Part shown: positions 1 to 11,732 of the stretch, in pieces | Numbering within the stretch: the first letter of the stretch is position 1 | How the letters are laid out: each line of letters begins with the position of its first letter | Source of the DNA: Beverwykella pulmonaria | Lineage: Eukaryota; Ascomycota; Dothideomycetes; Pleosporales; Melanommataceae | Assembly (NCBI GenBank): GCA_001599595.1 | Contig: BCHH01000003.1 | Location: 813,403-877,402, forward strand | Direction of reading: 5' to 3' | Length of the DNA: 64,000 bases | Position numbers and translations under genes: made by a program | Notes under the pieces: generated by a model | What the model saw: only the letters and a program-made list of their open reading frames with translations | What the model was told of the DNA's origin: nothing | Database searches by the model: none

Positions 1-1
1 G

Positions 2-67
2 TTTGCAGTGGCAAGAGGGCAGGAGCTGAAGAGGCGGGGGGAGGAGCATGTGAGGTACGCGGGGTAG
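2..67 (+). CDS. Possible 3' end of a gene entering from the left
   Basis: From the window edge, one forward frame is open for 21 codons and closes at a TAG (65-67). The residues are polar, rich in Arg, Glu and Gly, ending VRYAG. This would fit the C-terminal tail of a protein whose body lies outside the window. Nothing in so short a piece identifies a family, and an open frame of this size can occur by chance. Confidence 0.2.
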   Translation, partial: FAVARGQELKRRGEEHVRYAG

Positions 68-2274
68 TTGAGGGTTATGCTGCTGGATGATTTTTCATCT
101 GGAGGGTGATGAAATATCTTTGGCATGTTCTCTTTGGGAGAGAGACTGTGTGGTGAATGCTGTTTCTGAGGGGAACGGAATTGTCAGGAATTAGAGCGCT
201 ATCGGGTCCTGTACGAGACTGACTTCCTTATTTCCAGTGGCAACGAATTGAGTGAGAGTAGCGGTAATTCAAGTATGTGGTCCAAACTTCGTTACGATCC
301 ATGTTAATGAATACAGATGTTAATCAGGAACATTAGTCGATTCATAGATACTCAATCCTTCAATGGACATAGATGGTGGCATACGCCTACTCGGCTCAAC
401 ATAACGACCAAAGCTTTCAAGGATGTTAATACAGTCCACAGGCTTTCTTTTGGCATAACTGCAGCGAAATCCAGCATGCAATCCAATAAAAAGAGGCTTA
501 CAGCCATATAACAGCCACAAATATTCGAGGAATGAAGAGCTATTGTTGGTGCTGGAGTTTGTGGCTGAATAATTCACTGTGGCGCAGGAGAAGCGCTGTT
601 TGGGAAAGTCTCTCTTTAGAGCCATTGACAACTCGTTCAACGTAACCAACATGGCGGTATGATGATAGCTATGAGTGAGATGGTATAAGACTTTGATAGG
701 CGCCACAATGTGAACGCCTGGTACAAACTAGGAATTTTTTGCTGCGGTTTGTCGCGTGGCGCATGCGAGTAGTGAGATGGAATGCTGACGAGATGCTGCA
801 TACTATACCAGCCCATTGCTTCAATTGATAGAGAACCTAAGGCATCCAGTCAGCGCGTGAAGCAAATCGTTGGTGCAGGGAGGAGGGTACGTACCAGGTC
901 GATGCTAAGTCTTGCTATCCTTCCACCCTTGCGAACCAAGATAGGAAGGTGTTCAGGGAGTCGTAACAACAGCGGTGTGCGTCTGTTGAGCTTCTATCAC
1001 TAAGTTTCAAGTATTCTGTCCACCTCACGCTCGGTTCTTCTGGTGGGTCTCGTGCTGGACCGAAGTCAGACCTGTAGTGATTTTATCTCCAGAATCGATG
1101 ATAAGAAATGAGGATTGGCTGACTGTTTGATGTGGTGGGGTGGCAAAACATGAGGTTTCAGTTGAATCGTGGTTTGTGGATTAAAACCGACTAGGCTCAG
1201 TTTGCGTGTTTTAGTCCATACGATCATTTTCTAGGTTCCACGAGGCTCAACTGAATCTCCAACACCAACACCATTCTCTACTTCATCGCCCTGATGCGCA
1301 GTGCACCAATCCAACATTCTCTGCGCGTGTTGGCCTTTTCGTGCGATACTGAGCCCCAACGACGGCGAGGCTGCAATGTCCCCTGTCGCAATCCTTCGTC
1401 ATCCAATCCTCTTGCGGGCGACCGTCTCGCACTGGCCAACCAACCAACTCATTGGGGGTAAAGAGCCGAGTCTGGACATTTGACTTGGGAGCAGCGTTTG
1501 AAACACATTCGAAAACAAGTGCATCCTCCAGGATACGAATATACCCCCCGCAGCGGAAAGCCCATGGGCAGAAATAAAAAGCGTCTTTGAGAATGATATC
1601 CACAAAAGATGCCGCTTTATCGTCCTAGAGTGGTGACAATGGCTCAATCTAAAGATACCACTAGAAAGAAAGTTCAGGCTTGCATCAGCACCGGGCTCTC
1701 GAGAGCCCGTGTGGTGGACCACTAGGCCGGATGCACAGCCTCGTCCACGCCAGTCCCTTTTGGATTGTGTTTCACTGACATGCGACACCTGCACAAGAAT
1801 CACAGAAAACTTTGACCCCTCAGGAGTAAGCCGTCAGCCGTTCTTAGCAATTGTGGATCTCACGAATGAGGTGGAAGGAGCTTCACTCGTTCAAGCAATC
1901 CACTAACCATCTTAGACGCGATGAAAACAACTGCTAAGGATTTGACACGGGCCAGAGTATGGGTACATAACACGAAGCCCCCTCGCTCTATGGTCCGTTG
2001 AACGTTTGACGGTGGGACGAGGCACAGGTTGTTTATGCCCTTGGTATTCTTGGACTCGTTGACAGCCATCCGAGCGCGATAGCAGTTTCTTAACAGTTTC
2101 TTAACAGTTTCCTTAACAATTCCCTTAACAGTTCCTTTCAGTTCCGTACGACTAGGAAGCCCTATTGCCTTCATCGGGATTTCCTTAGGTTCCACCACTC
2201 CTACAAATATGGAATGAAATAATAAGCTAGGATTACTACAACATCCAAACTTGCTCCCGACTACTACGAACACG
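68..2274. other. Gene-poor stretch upstream of the first membrane-protein gene
   Basis: I see no supportable gene in these 2.2 kb. The open frames on both strands are short, lack recognisable motifs and do not join through plausible introns into a known family. The only structure noted is a short tandem repeat at 2083-2146. The right end must hold the promoter and 5' UTR of the gene starting at 2275. Confidence 0.5.
2083..2146. repeat. Short imperfect tandem repeat, 11-12 bp period
   Basis: Four to five imperfect copies of a unit like CAGTTTCTTAA run head to tail, drifting to CAGTTTCCTTAA, CAATTCCCTTAA and CAGTTCCTTT. It lies about 130 bp upstream of the start codon at 2275, so it could be in that gene's promoter or 5' UTR. 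No function is implied. Confidence 0.6.
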
Positions 2275-4669
2275 ATGGAATATGGAGCTGTGCACTTTCG
2301 AGCGTCGAGGAACTGGGAGGAAGATGCCGTCTCTATGCTTTCGACGCCTGGCAACTCGGGGCCCTACCAGCCATACCGTCCAGGTACCCAACGACGGTCA
2401 TCAGGGTCCTCATCCTACAGTCACACGTCGTGGATTGTTTCGCCAACTTTACAACAATCACTACCACCTTTGAACGAATCGTCGGAACACATGGGAGCTT
2501 CGATATTTGGGTCAAGGGCTGCTCTCGACATGCCCTACCAAGAGCCTGTAGCAATGGCCAATGCATCGCAATTCCGATCCATCAGAACGGAAAGCCAACC
2601 CCCAAAGCCGGAAGCGCAAGCAACAAAACATCAAGTACCTAAGGCTCGACGATACTTCCGGCACCCGCGACACATGCTCGAACCCTGGAGGTCGGGTTTC
2701 TGGGTACGCTTTCCTTGGTGTGGGTTTGGAGCGCTATTTATGGTCGTTCTATGTACGTTTACATCGGAGATGCATTGTTCTTTACTAACACATCCAGTGA
2801 CCGGTGTCTCCGCAGGTATCCTTCTAGCTAGCGATGGCAGCACTATCGACAGCTGGATGGTCGGAGACGACAAAGCGCAACTCCAAGTGTATATTTCTGT
2901 TATTGAAATGATAATGAATTTCCTAATTTTGTTTGCCCTTGCGGAGGGCATGGTAATAAGGTTCTGGCGTCAGCTGCTACACGGGACCACTGTAAGATAA
3001 TTAACCCTTCCAATTGAGCCTCCTTGAATGCTAATCAGTTCAGCTTTCGTCGATGAATGATACATACGAGTCCTCTTTTCTCTGGCCAGCGTTCAAGCGA
3101 CTCATTAGGCTTCGATTCAACGTCGTAGCAATCGGTAAGCTTTTCAAACAAACGCCTGTACAGACTTTTCTAAATGTTGCCGCGTAGCTTGCTTGCTAGC
3201 CGCATTGTCGTTTATCAGAGGGCCACTATTTCAACGCGCCTCAGCTGTGTCAGACAGTATCTACAATAGCGAAGGATCAATGAATGTGAAAATGGCACCG
3301 TTCCCAATAGCGGAATACTTTCAGAGCACAGAAGCAGATCCCCGACGACAAGGAGGCATCACTGCAGCATTATCGGATGTGCTGAAAGGGGTGGGTTCAA
3401 ATACTCCTCTCGCTTACAATCGAACTACTACTGAATGTGGCGATTACTGCACCGGAAGAGTCAAGGTATGTAAAGGGCACTAATATAAGTCTTGAAATGC
3501 ATCCATTACTCACTTATACGAAGGGCTTCGCGTTTCAATCCAACTGCAGCTCTTCAACAAAGCCCTTCGACCTCGCTTCTCTTCCCGAAAAATGCAAGTC
3601 TTGCACAACGGATGAGTGCACGGTCAGCTGTGTCTTCAGTGCGAACAATGAACTGAAGCCAACGTTCTTCTCCCTTGGCTACGAAACCTCTACAGCTTCC
3701 AGCACCAATTCCCAAGAGCATGTTTTAACTTTAACCAGTGCCTTCAAGAATGATACCTCGTGCAAAGGCAACATACAAGTTCGCACCTGCTCGTTGACCC
3801 AAGTGGCCACTGATTATACAGTGGTCATCACTAACGGAACCATCGACCGTCTCCCTAACGACTCGAACTCCACCGTTTACAACGACGCTATGCCTTTGAA
3901 TAAGCTACTGATGGAGAAGTACTGGCCACTTGCATTCGCGGCGCTGTTCCCGCCAGTGTCAGTAAGCGTCAACCCAGTAAACGATTATTCGCGACTTCAA
4001 TACACCAAATGCGTCAACCAAACAGATCACAACGGAGCTAGTGATCCTATCTGTTCCAACGGAACAACTCTTGCAGCAAGCATACTTACAAACGATCCCA
4101 GTGTCCTCTACGCCACACCCAGTACAGCCTCCCCAGATGAAGACCCACTCTGTAGTCTCACATGGAGAGACCCAATGCAGGATGTTCTCGACAAAATGCA
4201 GTCTCTCGCCTTCCGCATCACCGTGGATATGTCCAACTCCGATGGCTCCGTTTTTGCCCCAACATTTACTGGCGACTCCCTTTCTAATCTCCGCCAATCC
4301 TGGCAACAATCCATCACCGTATCCAGCTCTCGCACACAAACTGTCTACAAAACCGACAAAATTTTCGTCGTCGTTGGTGTGTTAATATCCGTGGCAGGCG
4401 TCATCGCCATCTTCCCATTGTACATTGGCTTCTGGGAGCTGGGCCGGAAGGTTTCATTGAATCCTCTTGAAGTTGCCCGTGCGTTTGGCGCACCGCTGAT
4501 GGAGGGTATGGATGGCAATGCGACGCCGGAGGTTATCACGATTGAGCGGGGTGGCATGGCAGTGAAGTACGGGGCATTGGAGAGGTTTGGCGACGAGAAG
4601 AAGTTGAGGGTTGAGGAGACGGCTAGGACGACGGTTAGAATGCCTTGGGATGCAGAGATTTTTGGGTGA
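2275..4669 (+). CDS. Multi-pass membrane protein, DUF3176-like fungal family
   Basis: Five exons reconstructed: 2275-2752, 2798-2991, 3044-3134, 3188-3465 and 3524-4669, giving about 728 aa. The frame closes at every join; the first intron (45 bp) is a multiple of three but has a clean GTACGT donor and a CTAAC branch point. A disordered N-terminus precedes three hydrophobic segments, then a large Cys- and Asn-X-Ser/Thr-rich region (probably extracytoplasmic), and a last membrane segment near the C-terminus followed by GFWELGRKVSLNPLE. The GPLFQRAS and FWELGRKVSLNP stretches resemble the DUF3176-type proteins abundant in filamentous ascomycetes, whose function is unknown. The start is the ATG at 2275; there is no better upstream ATG in frame. 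Confidence 0.8.
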
Positions 4670-5233
4670 CATGATATGATAATAATATTTACAGGCATTC
4701 ATAAGGAATCACCCTGTTGAGATTGTGTGAAAATGATGCGATTGCCGCTGACAGCCCAAATTTGCCAGTCCAATAAGCCGTTTACGCAATGACTGAGACT
4801 TTTTGTCAACCTTATCAAGTCCAGTCACATCGAAGGGGTCGTTCATATCCACCTCCTGCCCCATTTGATTTGCAATGTTGGTTCTTTCAAGAATGGCATT
4901 CATGGGAGCTATGATATGCCAGTATTGTGGTGCGCGCTCTGCAACCTAGATTCTGTCAATGTCTGTCTTAATTGGCATTATGCACGCTGAGCCTTTACGG
5001 CCAAACTACGACCGAAAGATCTAGAGATTACCGGCCTCTTTTGCTTTCTCACACTAAATCTCACATAATCTCGACACTTTACACCAATCACAGTTACGCT
5101 TGCCAATGGCGCTCAATGTTACCCTTCCTGGCTAGTCTCATATCGTCCTCGTTTCTATAAAATCTCCAGTCTTCCATCACATTTTAAACATTCATAACCT
5201 CAAACTAAATAAGCACCCAAATCAACCTATAAA
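4670..5233. other. Intergenic region with promoter of the hydrolase gene
   Basis: No gene is supported here. The last roughly 150 bp are pyrimidine- and A-rich, ending AAACTAAATAAGCACC just before the ATG, as expected for a fungal 5' UTR. The left part holds the 3' end of the preceding membrane-protein gene. Confidence 0.5.
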
Positions 5234-6256
5234 ATGGCGTTTGAAGGTTTCCCTGCCCACGCCCTCAGCATCACGCTCCCCTCCAATCTCACCTATACCA
5301 CCGTCTTCATCCCCGCACCCCTTACCAGCACCAAACCCACCATCCTCTTTCTCCATGGCTTTCCCTCCTCCGCGTATGATTGGCACAACCAAATTACGTA
5401 CTTTTCAACTAAAGGCTATGGCGTTATCGCACCGGATCTCTTAGGCTACGGGGGGTCCTCCTCGCCTCCCTCACTCTCACCGTACATATTCAAGGACATG
5501 TGCGCCGACCTCGTCGCTATCCTCCAGCACTGCAAAATCGATGTTGACGGCGGGGAAAAAATTCATATTGTAGGCCATGATTTTGGTTCGATCCTGATGG
5601 GGCCGTTGCTGGCATATTTTCCGGATTTGGCGCTGACCGCGACGTTTATTGCGGTGCCGTGGTTTCCGCCGGGATATAAACAAGATTTAGATGCTTTGAA
5701 GGCAATCACAGAAAAGGTGCTAGGGTTCGAGTACATGGGTTTCCAGCGCTTTCTCATGAGCGATGAGTCGTGGAAATTGATCGGGGAGCATAAAGAGTCT
5801 TTCTTCACGCTCCTCTACGGACCTGAAGACCTCACCATTACCAACTTCTGCCCAGCCGGCAAACTAGAAGCGTGGCTGCGCGCAGATCGCAAAGCGCCCC
5901 TCCAGCCCTGGGTGACGAACGAGTATAAAGAGACGCGCGATCGCATTTTTGCAGAGGAGGATGTGTATAAAGGCCCCACAGACTGGTACCGTGCACGGTT
6001 CCGCGAGTATCTGGGTGTCGAAGAAGAGGGTAAGGAGCTAGGGACGAAGGGGAAGATCTTTTGTCCGGCGATGTTCTTGCATAGTGAGGCAGTGAATGCG
6101 CTGACGGAGCAGGGAAGGAAGATGATGGAGAGTGTGGCGGATGTTTTTGAGTATAGGGAAGTTAGTGGACGGGGCCATTGGGTGCAGTTGGAGGTTCCGG
6201 AGGAAGTTAATAGGGCGTTGGAGGAGTTTATAGGGAGGTTTGAGGTGTTGCTTTGA
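5234..6256 (+). CDS. Alpha/beta hydrolase, epoxide-hydrolase-like
   Basis: Intronless, 340 aa. It has the layout of soluble epoxide hydrolases and haloalkane dehalogenase relatives: oxyanion motif HGFP (residues 41-44), nucleophile elbow GHDFGS with Asp116 as the likely nucleophile, a helical cap in the middle, and GRGHW with His315 as the charge-relay base. Asp rather than Ser at the nucleophile position argues for epoxide or C-halogen hydrolysis rather than ester cleavage; the natural substrate cannot be told. There is no signal peptide or membrane segment, so it is probably cytosolic. The length is normal for the family. The ATG at 5234 follows an A-rich leader and is the first in frame. 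Confidence 0.88.
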   Translation: MAFEGFPAHALSITLPSNLTYTTVFIPAPLTSTKPTILFLHGFPSSAYDWHNQITYFSTKGYGVIAPDLLGYGGSSSPPSLSPYIFKDMCADLVAILQHCKIDVDGGEKIHIVGHDFGSILMGPLLAYFPDLALTATFIAVPWFPPGYKQDLDALKAITEKVLGFEYMGFQRFLMSDESWKLIGEHKESFFTLLYGPEDLTITNFCPAGKLEAWLRADRKAPLQPWVTNEYKETRDRIFAEEDVYKGPTDWYRARFREYLGVEEEGKELGTKGKIFCPAMFLHSEAVNALTEQGRKMMESVADVFEYREVSGRGHWVQLEVPEEVNRALEEFIGRFEVLL

Positions 6257-6683
6257 GAGTACTGTAGCGTTCATAGACTAGGGACAGCTGACTTATCTGC
6301 AAACACTGAAGGCTTGGCACTGGGTCAACTTGTATTTCTTAACGTCTCTTCACCTTATGTCCGGCACCTCACCTAGCTGCTTTGGATGAGATCGGCAATA
6401 TAGGAAACACCAGCCAGCAATAGGATCCTCTGTTTAAGCAACCTCTGGCGTCGCTCTTCTCCAGCCGCGACTAGTTTAGGTCTCGCACGGGTCTAAAACC
6501 GGCACTTTGAGCAGGATCCACCGCGGGAACCAAAACAGGACCTACAAGTGTTAGATATCACTGACCTATTCCGCATCTATACAATCTCATCGGCCCGAGC
6601 AAGGTGTGGTGGTTGGTTTTTTGGGAGAAAAACAAGGCTATATTTGGGGGCGTAGGCTCGAAGTGGGTTCACGTGACTGCTAT
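6257..6683. other. Intergenic region
   Basis: No gene seen. It holds the 3' end of the hydrolase gene and leads into the 59-bp repeats that start at 6684. Confidence 0.4.
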
Positions 6684-6848
6684 CTTGATGAGGTTCTTAA
6701 GCTGCCGTGAGCGTCAAACCTCATCAAGGGAGATTTAGCTGTCTTGATGAGGTTCTTAAGCTGCCGTGAGAGTCAAACCTCATCAAGGGGGATTCAGCTA
6801 TCTTGACCAGGTTCTTAAGCTGCCGTGAGCGTCAATACCTGATCCTGA
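6684..6848. repeat. Three tandem 59-bp units, each an inverted repeat
   Basis: Units start at 6684, 6743 and 6802, an exact 59-bp period. In the first two, the arms CTTGATGAGGTT and AACCTCATCAAG are perfect 12-bp inverted copies around a 21-bp loop containing TTAAGCTGCCGTGAG. The third copy has diverged arms (CTTGACCAGGTT and ATACCTGATC) but keeps the loop. The array ends about 15 bp from the end of the TPR pseudogene at 6864. It may be a tandemly duplicated mobile-element fragment or a minisatellite; nothing shows function. Confidence 0.85.
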
Positions 6849-6863
6849 ATCTCACTCAGCGCG

Positions 6864-7500
6864 TCAATCGTGAGCCAGCTGTTCGGCCGAGCGCAAAGCG
6901 CGATAACTATCTACAACGGGCAAAAAACAGAGAACTATGAGATGGTGGGCGGGATCGCAGAATTGTACAATCTGGGGCCGAATTGATTGCTTGATGAGGT
7001 TGCTGATAGTTGATGGTTGAGGCTCTGAGGCATCTGAGATCGACTCAGGAACTTCTGCTGAGAAGCTTGGCGGCCTAACCCAGTATAGAACAAAACATTT
7101 ATTTTCTACTGGATAAAGCAGCATCAAAGTTTCATCTCTATTCTCCATTTCCCACTTACTTAGAGTTTCAAGCGAAGCTTCCGTGTTGGGATGAGGAGTG
7201 CATTCATTAATGAGATGGCTTCCTTATTGCGGCCTTGGGACTTCAATGTGAATGCGAGATTTGCCATGTAGGACAGCGTGGCTGGATGTTCTGCGGCAAG
7301 CACCGTCTTTCTTGTCTTCATAACTTGGACCTCCAGCTCTTCAGCCTCCTTCCATTACCCTCGACTCCAAACGCCGATTGCATATTAGCTATGTTGGTGA
7401 GCGTGTGTGGGTGCTCTGCATACTTGCCCTGCTTCGATAACACTGACCCCAGGTTACTGACGTTGCTGAGCCTGTCTGGTTCTAACATATCATGAAGTGC
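6864..7500 (-). pseudogene. Decayed TPR (kinesin-light-chain type) repeat gene, C-terminal part
   Basis: On the minus strand three frames carry successive pieces of a TPR_12-type repeat protein. From about 7500 one reads LSNVSNLGSVLSKQGKYAE and HPHTLTNIANM; after a shift near 7350, KEAEELEVQVMKTRKTVL and EHPATLSYMANLAF; after a second shift near 7190, HPNTEASLETLSKWEMEN, continuing to a stop at 6864. These are hallmark segments of fungal TPR domains that often end NACHT or NB-ARC (NLR-like) proteins. Two frameshifts, a missing part of one repeat unit and no N-terminal domain show a dead fragment. The effector or nucleotide-binding half is not seen nearby. Confidence 0.75.
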
Positions 7501-8111
7501 AACTAGGGTGCCTATTTACTCGACAATCACCACGCATTATCTGTATTTCTTGAAGGTTTTTTCAATGCTAGTTTTCAATTCACAGGTGTTTCCGCAGAGA
7601 ATCATAGCAGTTAACTCGGATAAGTTAGCATTGTCAGTTCAACTTTTGGTGTTGAAAGAACAATGCTAAAAATTGTAAATGAACATGGATCAGAAACTAG
7701 CCAGCTGCAGCAAATCCATTAGAGCCTAATAAATATTTTCTCCATGCGAATTCACCGATGCGTCACCGGTGGCGCTGTCGTGCTCAATACCCCCCAAGCT
7801 AATCTCGTCCATGCCTTCTATGATCTGAGCTTCTGTCTTGCCCACATCAACCTCCTGTGTCCAGAAGGCTGTGCGTCGTCACTGACGACAAACGAGGGCC
7901 GAGGCTGACTCTTTTTTTGGTACCAAAGACATTTGGGAAGAAGCGTAAGACGAGGGGTCGGAGAGTGGATAGTAATGTGCACATGATGCCGACGTTTACC
8001 TTAGCAGTCATAATAGACGGCTCTCAAGAACCCTTAGCAACAAACCCTTCTCAAAGATATAATTTTTGATCATGCAACTGATCAATAGACGTTAGTCTTT
8101 CACGACGCGCC
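7501..8111. other. Gap without recognisable gene
   Basis: Between the TPR relic and the next gene I see only short open frames without family resemblance and fairly AT-rich sequence around 7500-7750. It may be further decayed sequence of the TPR gene, but no motif supports that. Confidence 0.4.
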
Positions 8112-10338
8112 TCAACCACTGCACCGAAGACTCGTCGAGCCCTGAATCCTGGTGAACATTGTAAAGGACTGGGGTGAATATCGTCTCTTTTTGCGTCTTG
8201 GATGCGTCTTGGTTTTACCGGATTTCTGGATCGGCGAAGATAGTGACTGCATCTGACCAGGAGAACTTAAAGCCTCCTTCTGCGCCCGTTCAGGACCAGC
8301 CATAAGCTTAAGATTGCCGTTTTCAAACACCGCAGTCAAGCTCCGCTTTCTGTCCCTTACCAGATGAACAATCACTGGGTCAGCCGCATTGACGATATCC
8401 TTGAACCTCTTGCCGGGCATAACATCGTCATCAATATACGAATAAATTCCAAAGATGATGCTGATGAGGGTGAAGAAGTTAGACAGAGCATATGGAATAA
8501 ACAAGCCGTAGGGTTTGTAGTCATAGCGGTTGACGTCGTCAGTGCGAATGACAGTAGTATTGGTATGGTTACTAATATAGTATTAGGATCATGGACATGC
8601 AGCGTGGAATCAGTACTTACGTGAGCAGATTGTTATGCATCAAACTGACCGTTGTGTTGAAGCTCAACTCCTCAATCAGGATATCCAACGTCCTATTCCT
8701 AGCCAGCGCTTTATCTTGCAACCGCTGATCTGATAGACTCAGATTTCTGTCCTTATACATGCCCTTCTCTTCATCAAAGTCGAAGAACACATCCAGATCC
8801 CAGCTGCCCAACAAGCTAGTCCGTTGAATCTGTGAGTCGATGCCACCAAATTGGGCGGCACGAGAATTGTCTGACTGATTGGTGTTTTCGTACCAGGAGA
8901 ACTTCCCAACCAGTTGATCGGCGATTACCCACATAAAAGCTGAATACGCGTGCTGTGCCATATTGGAAACATCATCTGGTTTATCGTTAGGGAAGGGCAC
9001 CACTTCAAGAATGTCGTATGAGCCTGATATGTTCTGGAAACTGTGGTCTTTTGTGACGTGGACGTCGTAGGTAGCATTATGAAGTCTACAGACTTGATAG
9101 TGCCGTTCTTTAACCCTGATTCCTTTGGCATCGAGAGTAGAAGTAGATCTCAGGAAGGTCATCCAGAGCTGGTTCATGGCATTAGAAGGTGTCTGCTGCC
9201 TTGGGGTGAGAGCAGCGAACAGGGTTCCATTCGCGTCATAGCTTGGCACAAAGTTGAAGTATGCGTTATCGGTTTCTTTGCTGTTTTCTAGCTTCGTTGC
9301 CATTTCTTCCTCAAGGAAGCCGGATATCAATGCAGTTTCCGTTGCATTGGCTCCTTGACATTTTATTATCGGGCCAAAAAATGTGATCGAGTATTCCATG
9401 CTGTTATATGGTGATTTAAAAGGTAAAATCTCCCCAAGAGATGCCGTTGCGGTAGATATCAAGTTGAGAGTTGTGCGTGGTCCTGTCAAAAGTCGGCTGA
9501 CATCGTCCACATGCGTTTTGCCGTCACGGAACGGAGGCGAGTAGGCAAATTTATGGCCAGCATTGCTATCTCCGATAGCGGGGTAAGGCATAGCTTCGTT
9601 CATTTCTTGTGTGTTCGTGCTAGGATAGATGAATAATGTGGCCGGTGTGAAGAAAGGTGGCAGAAGCAGACTCCTTTACCCATATTAGAAGGGAGCACTA
9701 CGATGAAGGCTTATATACGTGCCATGCAAATAGAGCCATAGCCGATCCAGTACGTAGTTTTCGCAGCATCTCAAAGTTTAGCAAGGACCAGACTGACGTA
9801 TCTGCACCAAATGCAGAATTAAAGACGCCCACGGTCATGTCCTTTCTACGCACTGTTCTCCAAAGCCATTGCGTGTAAACGGTCCAAACACTTGCACCCA
9901 GACTTATCTGAGCCAAGAATGAGAAAGCCGTACCGAACCTAGGCTATGTTAGAGAAGTGGTCCTTCAGTTGGTATTAACAGCTGGGAGTATGCTCACCTT
10001 AACTTCTCTTCCTGACTACTAGAGCCTCCCACAATCTTTCCCTTTAAAGCCGGGTAGAATATGCAGTGCGCAAGACTCATCGCTAGGCCGATAACGAAGA
10101 AGCTCAACATCAGAAGCGGAGACTTCCATCTGTGGATGTGACGTTTAGTGAACAGCTGCTCCTGTTTCGGCGAAACGAGTGGAAATTTCCTAGACGTCTT
10201 GGAAGGGCCGGCTCCTGGTTGTAAATTTGGTGAAGCCATGTTGCTGGCAGTTGGAGAAATTGATGCGCTGCTCTCATTTTTGCTGATCTCCACTTGTGTT
10301 TTTGTATCGACCTCCGTCGATGATGGAGGAGATACCAT
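8112..10338 (-). CDS. Large fungal multi-pass membrane protein of unknown function
   Basis: Four exons reconstructed on the minus strand: 9998-10338, 9723-9938, 8621-9673 and 8112-8571, about 689 aa. A Ser-rich cytosolic N-terminus leads to HRWKSPLLMLSFFVIGLAM (first membrane helix), then GTAFSFLAQISLGASVWTVY (second) and a third around PPFFTPATLF. A long region with many N-glycosylation sequons follows, then a C-terminal helix FIPYALSNFFTLISIIFGIY and a basic tail. This order matches a widespread ascomycete membrane family without assigned role. Intron 2 only keeps the frame if a GC donor is used (9722-9721), pairing with an AG before 9673; introns 1 and 3 are ordinary GT-AG. The gene looks intact. 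Confidence 0.8.
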
Positions 10339-11732
10339 GGCTCCTCAAAAAAAGGTACTTGAAAGCAAAGCCTGTTGAGGTTTGAACGTGGTTGGGTTAT
10401 GATAATGGATAATGAAGACACGGGATGGCCAGCTACGTAGATATATGTCGATAGCGAGGCTGAACCCTCGCGCCCGCGTCCAAATGTCTGCCTCGCTGCC
10501 GGATCGAAAGGCGGAAACCATATGGCAGTAGCGTAAGGCTATATTGCGACCACCTCATATCGACGCCACATTTCTATGGCTTGTGATGGGTTGCCCTTGG
10601 TCTTCCAATAACTAGAAGGAAGCCGAAGGTACTTGCACGAAGCTTGAGCGACCCCTCCTGATAGAGCCGGTATCCCTTGTAGATATGAGCCAAGCGGTCG
10701 CGGGTGTCTAAATACATGAAATACCCAGATTTAAACAGCCTTCAGGCAAGGAAAAGGCAAGGAAAAAGAAATCGATAAACAGGGGTGCGTCGCTAGCAGT
10801 ATACACTCCGCCACCGCCACGATGAAACACATTTTCGGACCGCAATTCTTATATATCATTCGAGAGGCTGGGCGCTGAAAGATAAAAGACATGAGCGGAA
10901 TGATAGAATGGGACCAATCATCGCTTCAAGATTGAGAGCGTGGACGGCCTGTGTCTCGTCCGGCTAGTATTATTGGGTGGGAGGCTACAGTTGGACAGAG
11001 TGAGTTTTCTCTGATGGCGAGAGCAGAAGTTCTCAGTTGAGGGAAACTGCTTTCTAGGAAGAGTCTAATACATAAGTTCTCTCTAAAAAGCGGCAGCTAA
11101 AGTTGGCAGAGATGTAGACTAGACGAGTTGCTATAGCATGCCTATAAATGACTCTACGGTAACTTAAGCAACTTAGCACTAAGAATCGCCACCGCAGTCA
11201 GGGAGGGCTGCTGACCTGGACTGGCCATACAGTTGTAAGGGTGGCGATTCTGTAGGTATTCTCAGGGAGTTGACTGAGTTGGACCCAAGGCCGCGGGCAG
11301 AAGTCGGCCCGCTTGCCAAGATTATACGCAGCCACAGGCCTATATGCAAATTTACATGGTGATGTTTGATTATGTTAGGCGGGGTTGCTCTGCACTACCG
11401 GTAACTGGATTTAGCAATTGCTTTAACCAGAGGCACTGACTAAGGTGTTGACCTTGCATGAATTTGCGTGCGACAGTAGGCACAAAACTGATGATAACTT
11501 CAGGTGAGAAGGCGACGATGCGAATGTAATTTATCGGTTAGACAAGTCCTAAATGTTTTAAAGTAACCACAGCACACTATTTATATAAAATTTTAATGAA
11601 GCTCAACGTGTGCGCAGAGTTGTTGTCAATTGAAGTCAAAATATTTACAATAGAGTTCGTGTCTTCATGGCGGGCGAGAAAGAGCAGAAGCAGGAGTTGA
11701 ATTGGCAACTGGTAGAAACATAAATTTCTCAC
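10339..11732. other. Intergenic region with one hairpin
   Basis: No coding region is supported in these 1.4 kb. The left end is the promoter of the membrane-protein gene on the minus strand. A 12-bp inverted repeat at 11182-11251 is the only marked structure. The stretch from about 11500 to 11700 is AT-rich. Confidence 0.45.
11182..11251. repeat. Inverted repeat with 46-nt spacer
   Basis: AGAATCGCCACC at 11182-11193 is matched exactly in inverted form by GGTGGCGATTCT at 11240-11251. The spacer is GC-rich. It could fold as a hairpin of about 70 nt, or be the ends of a tiny element. No promoter or processing signal is visible around it. Confidence 0.7.
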
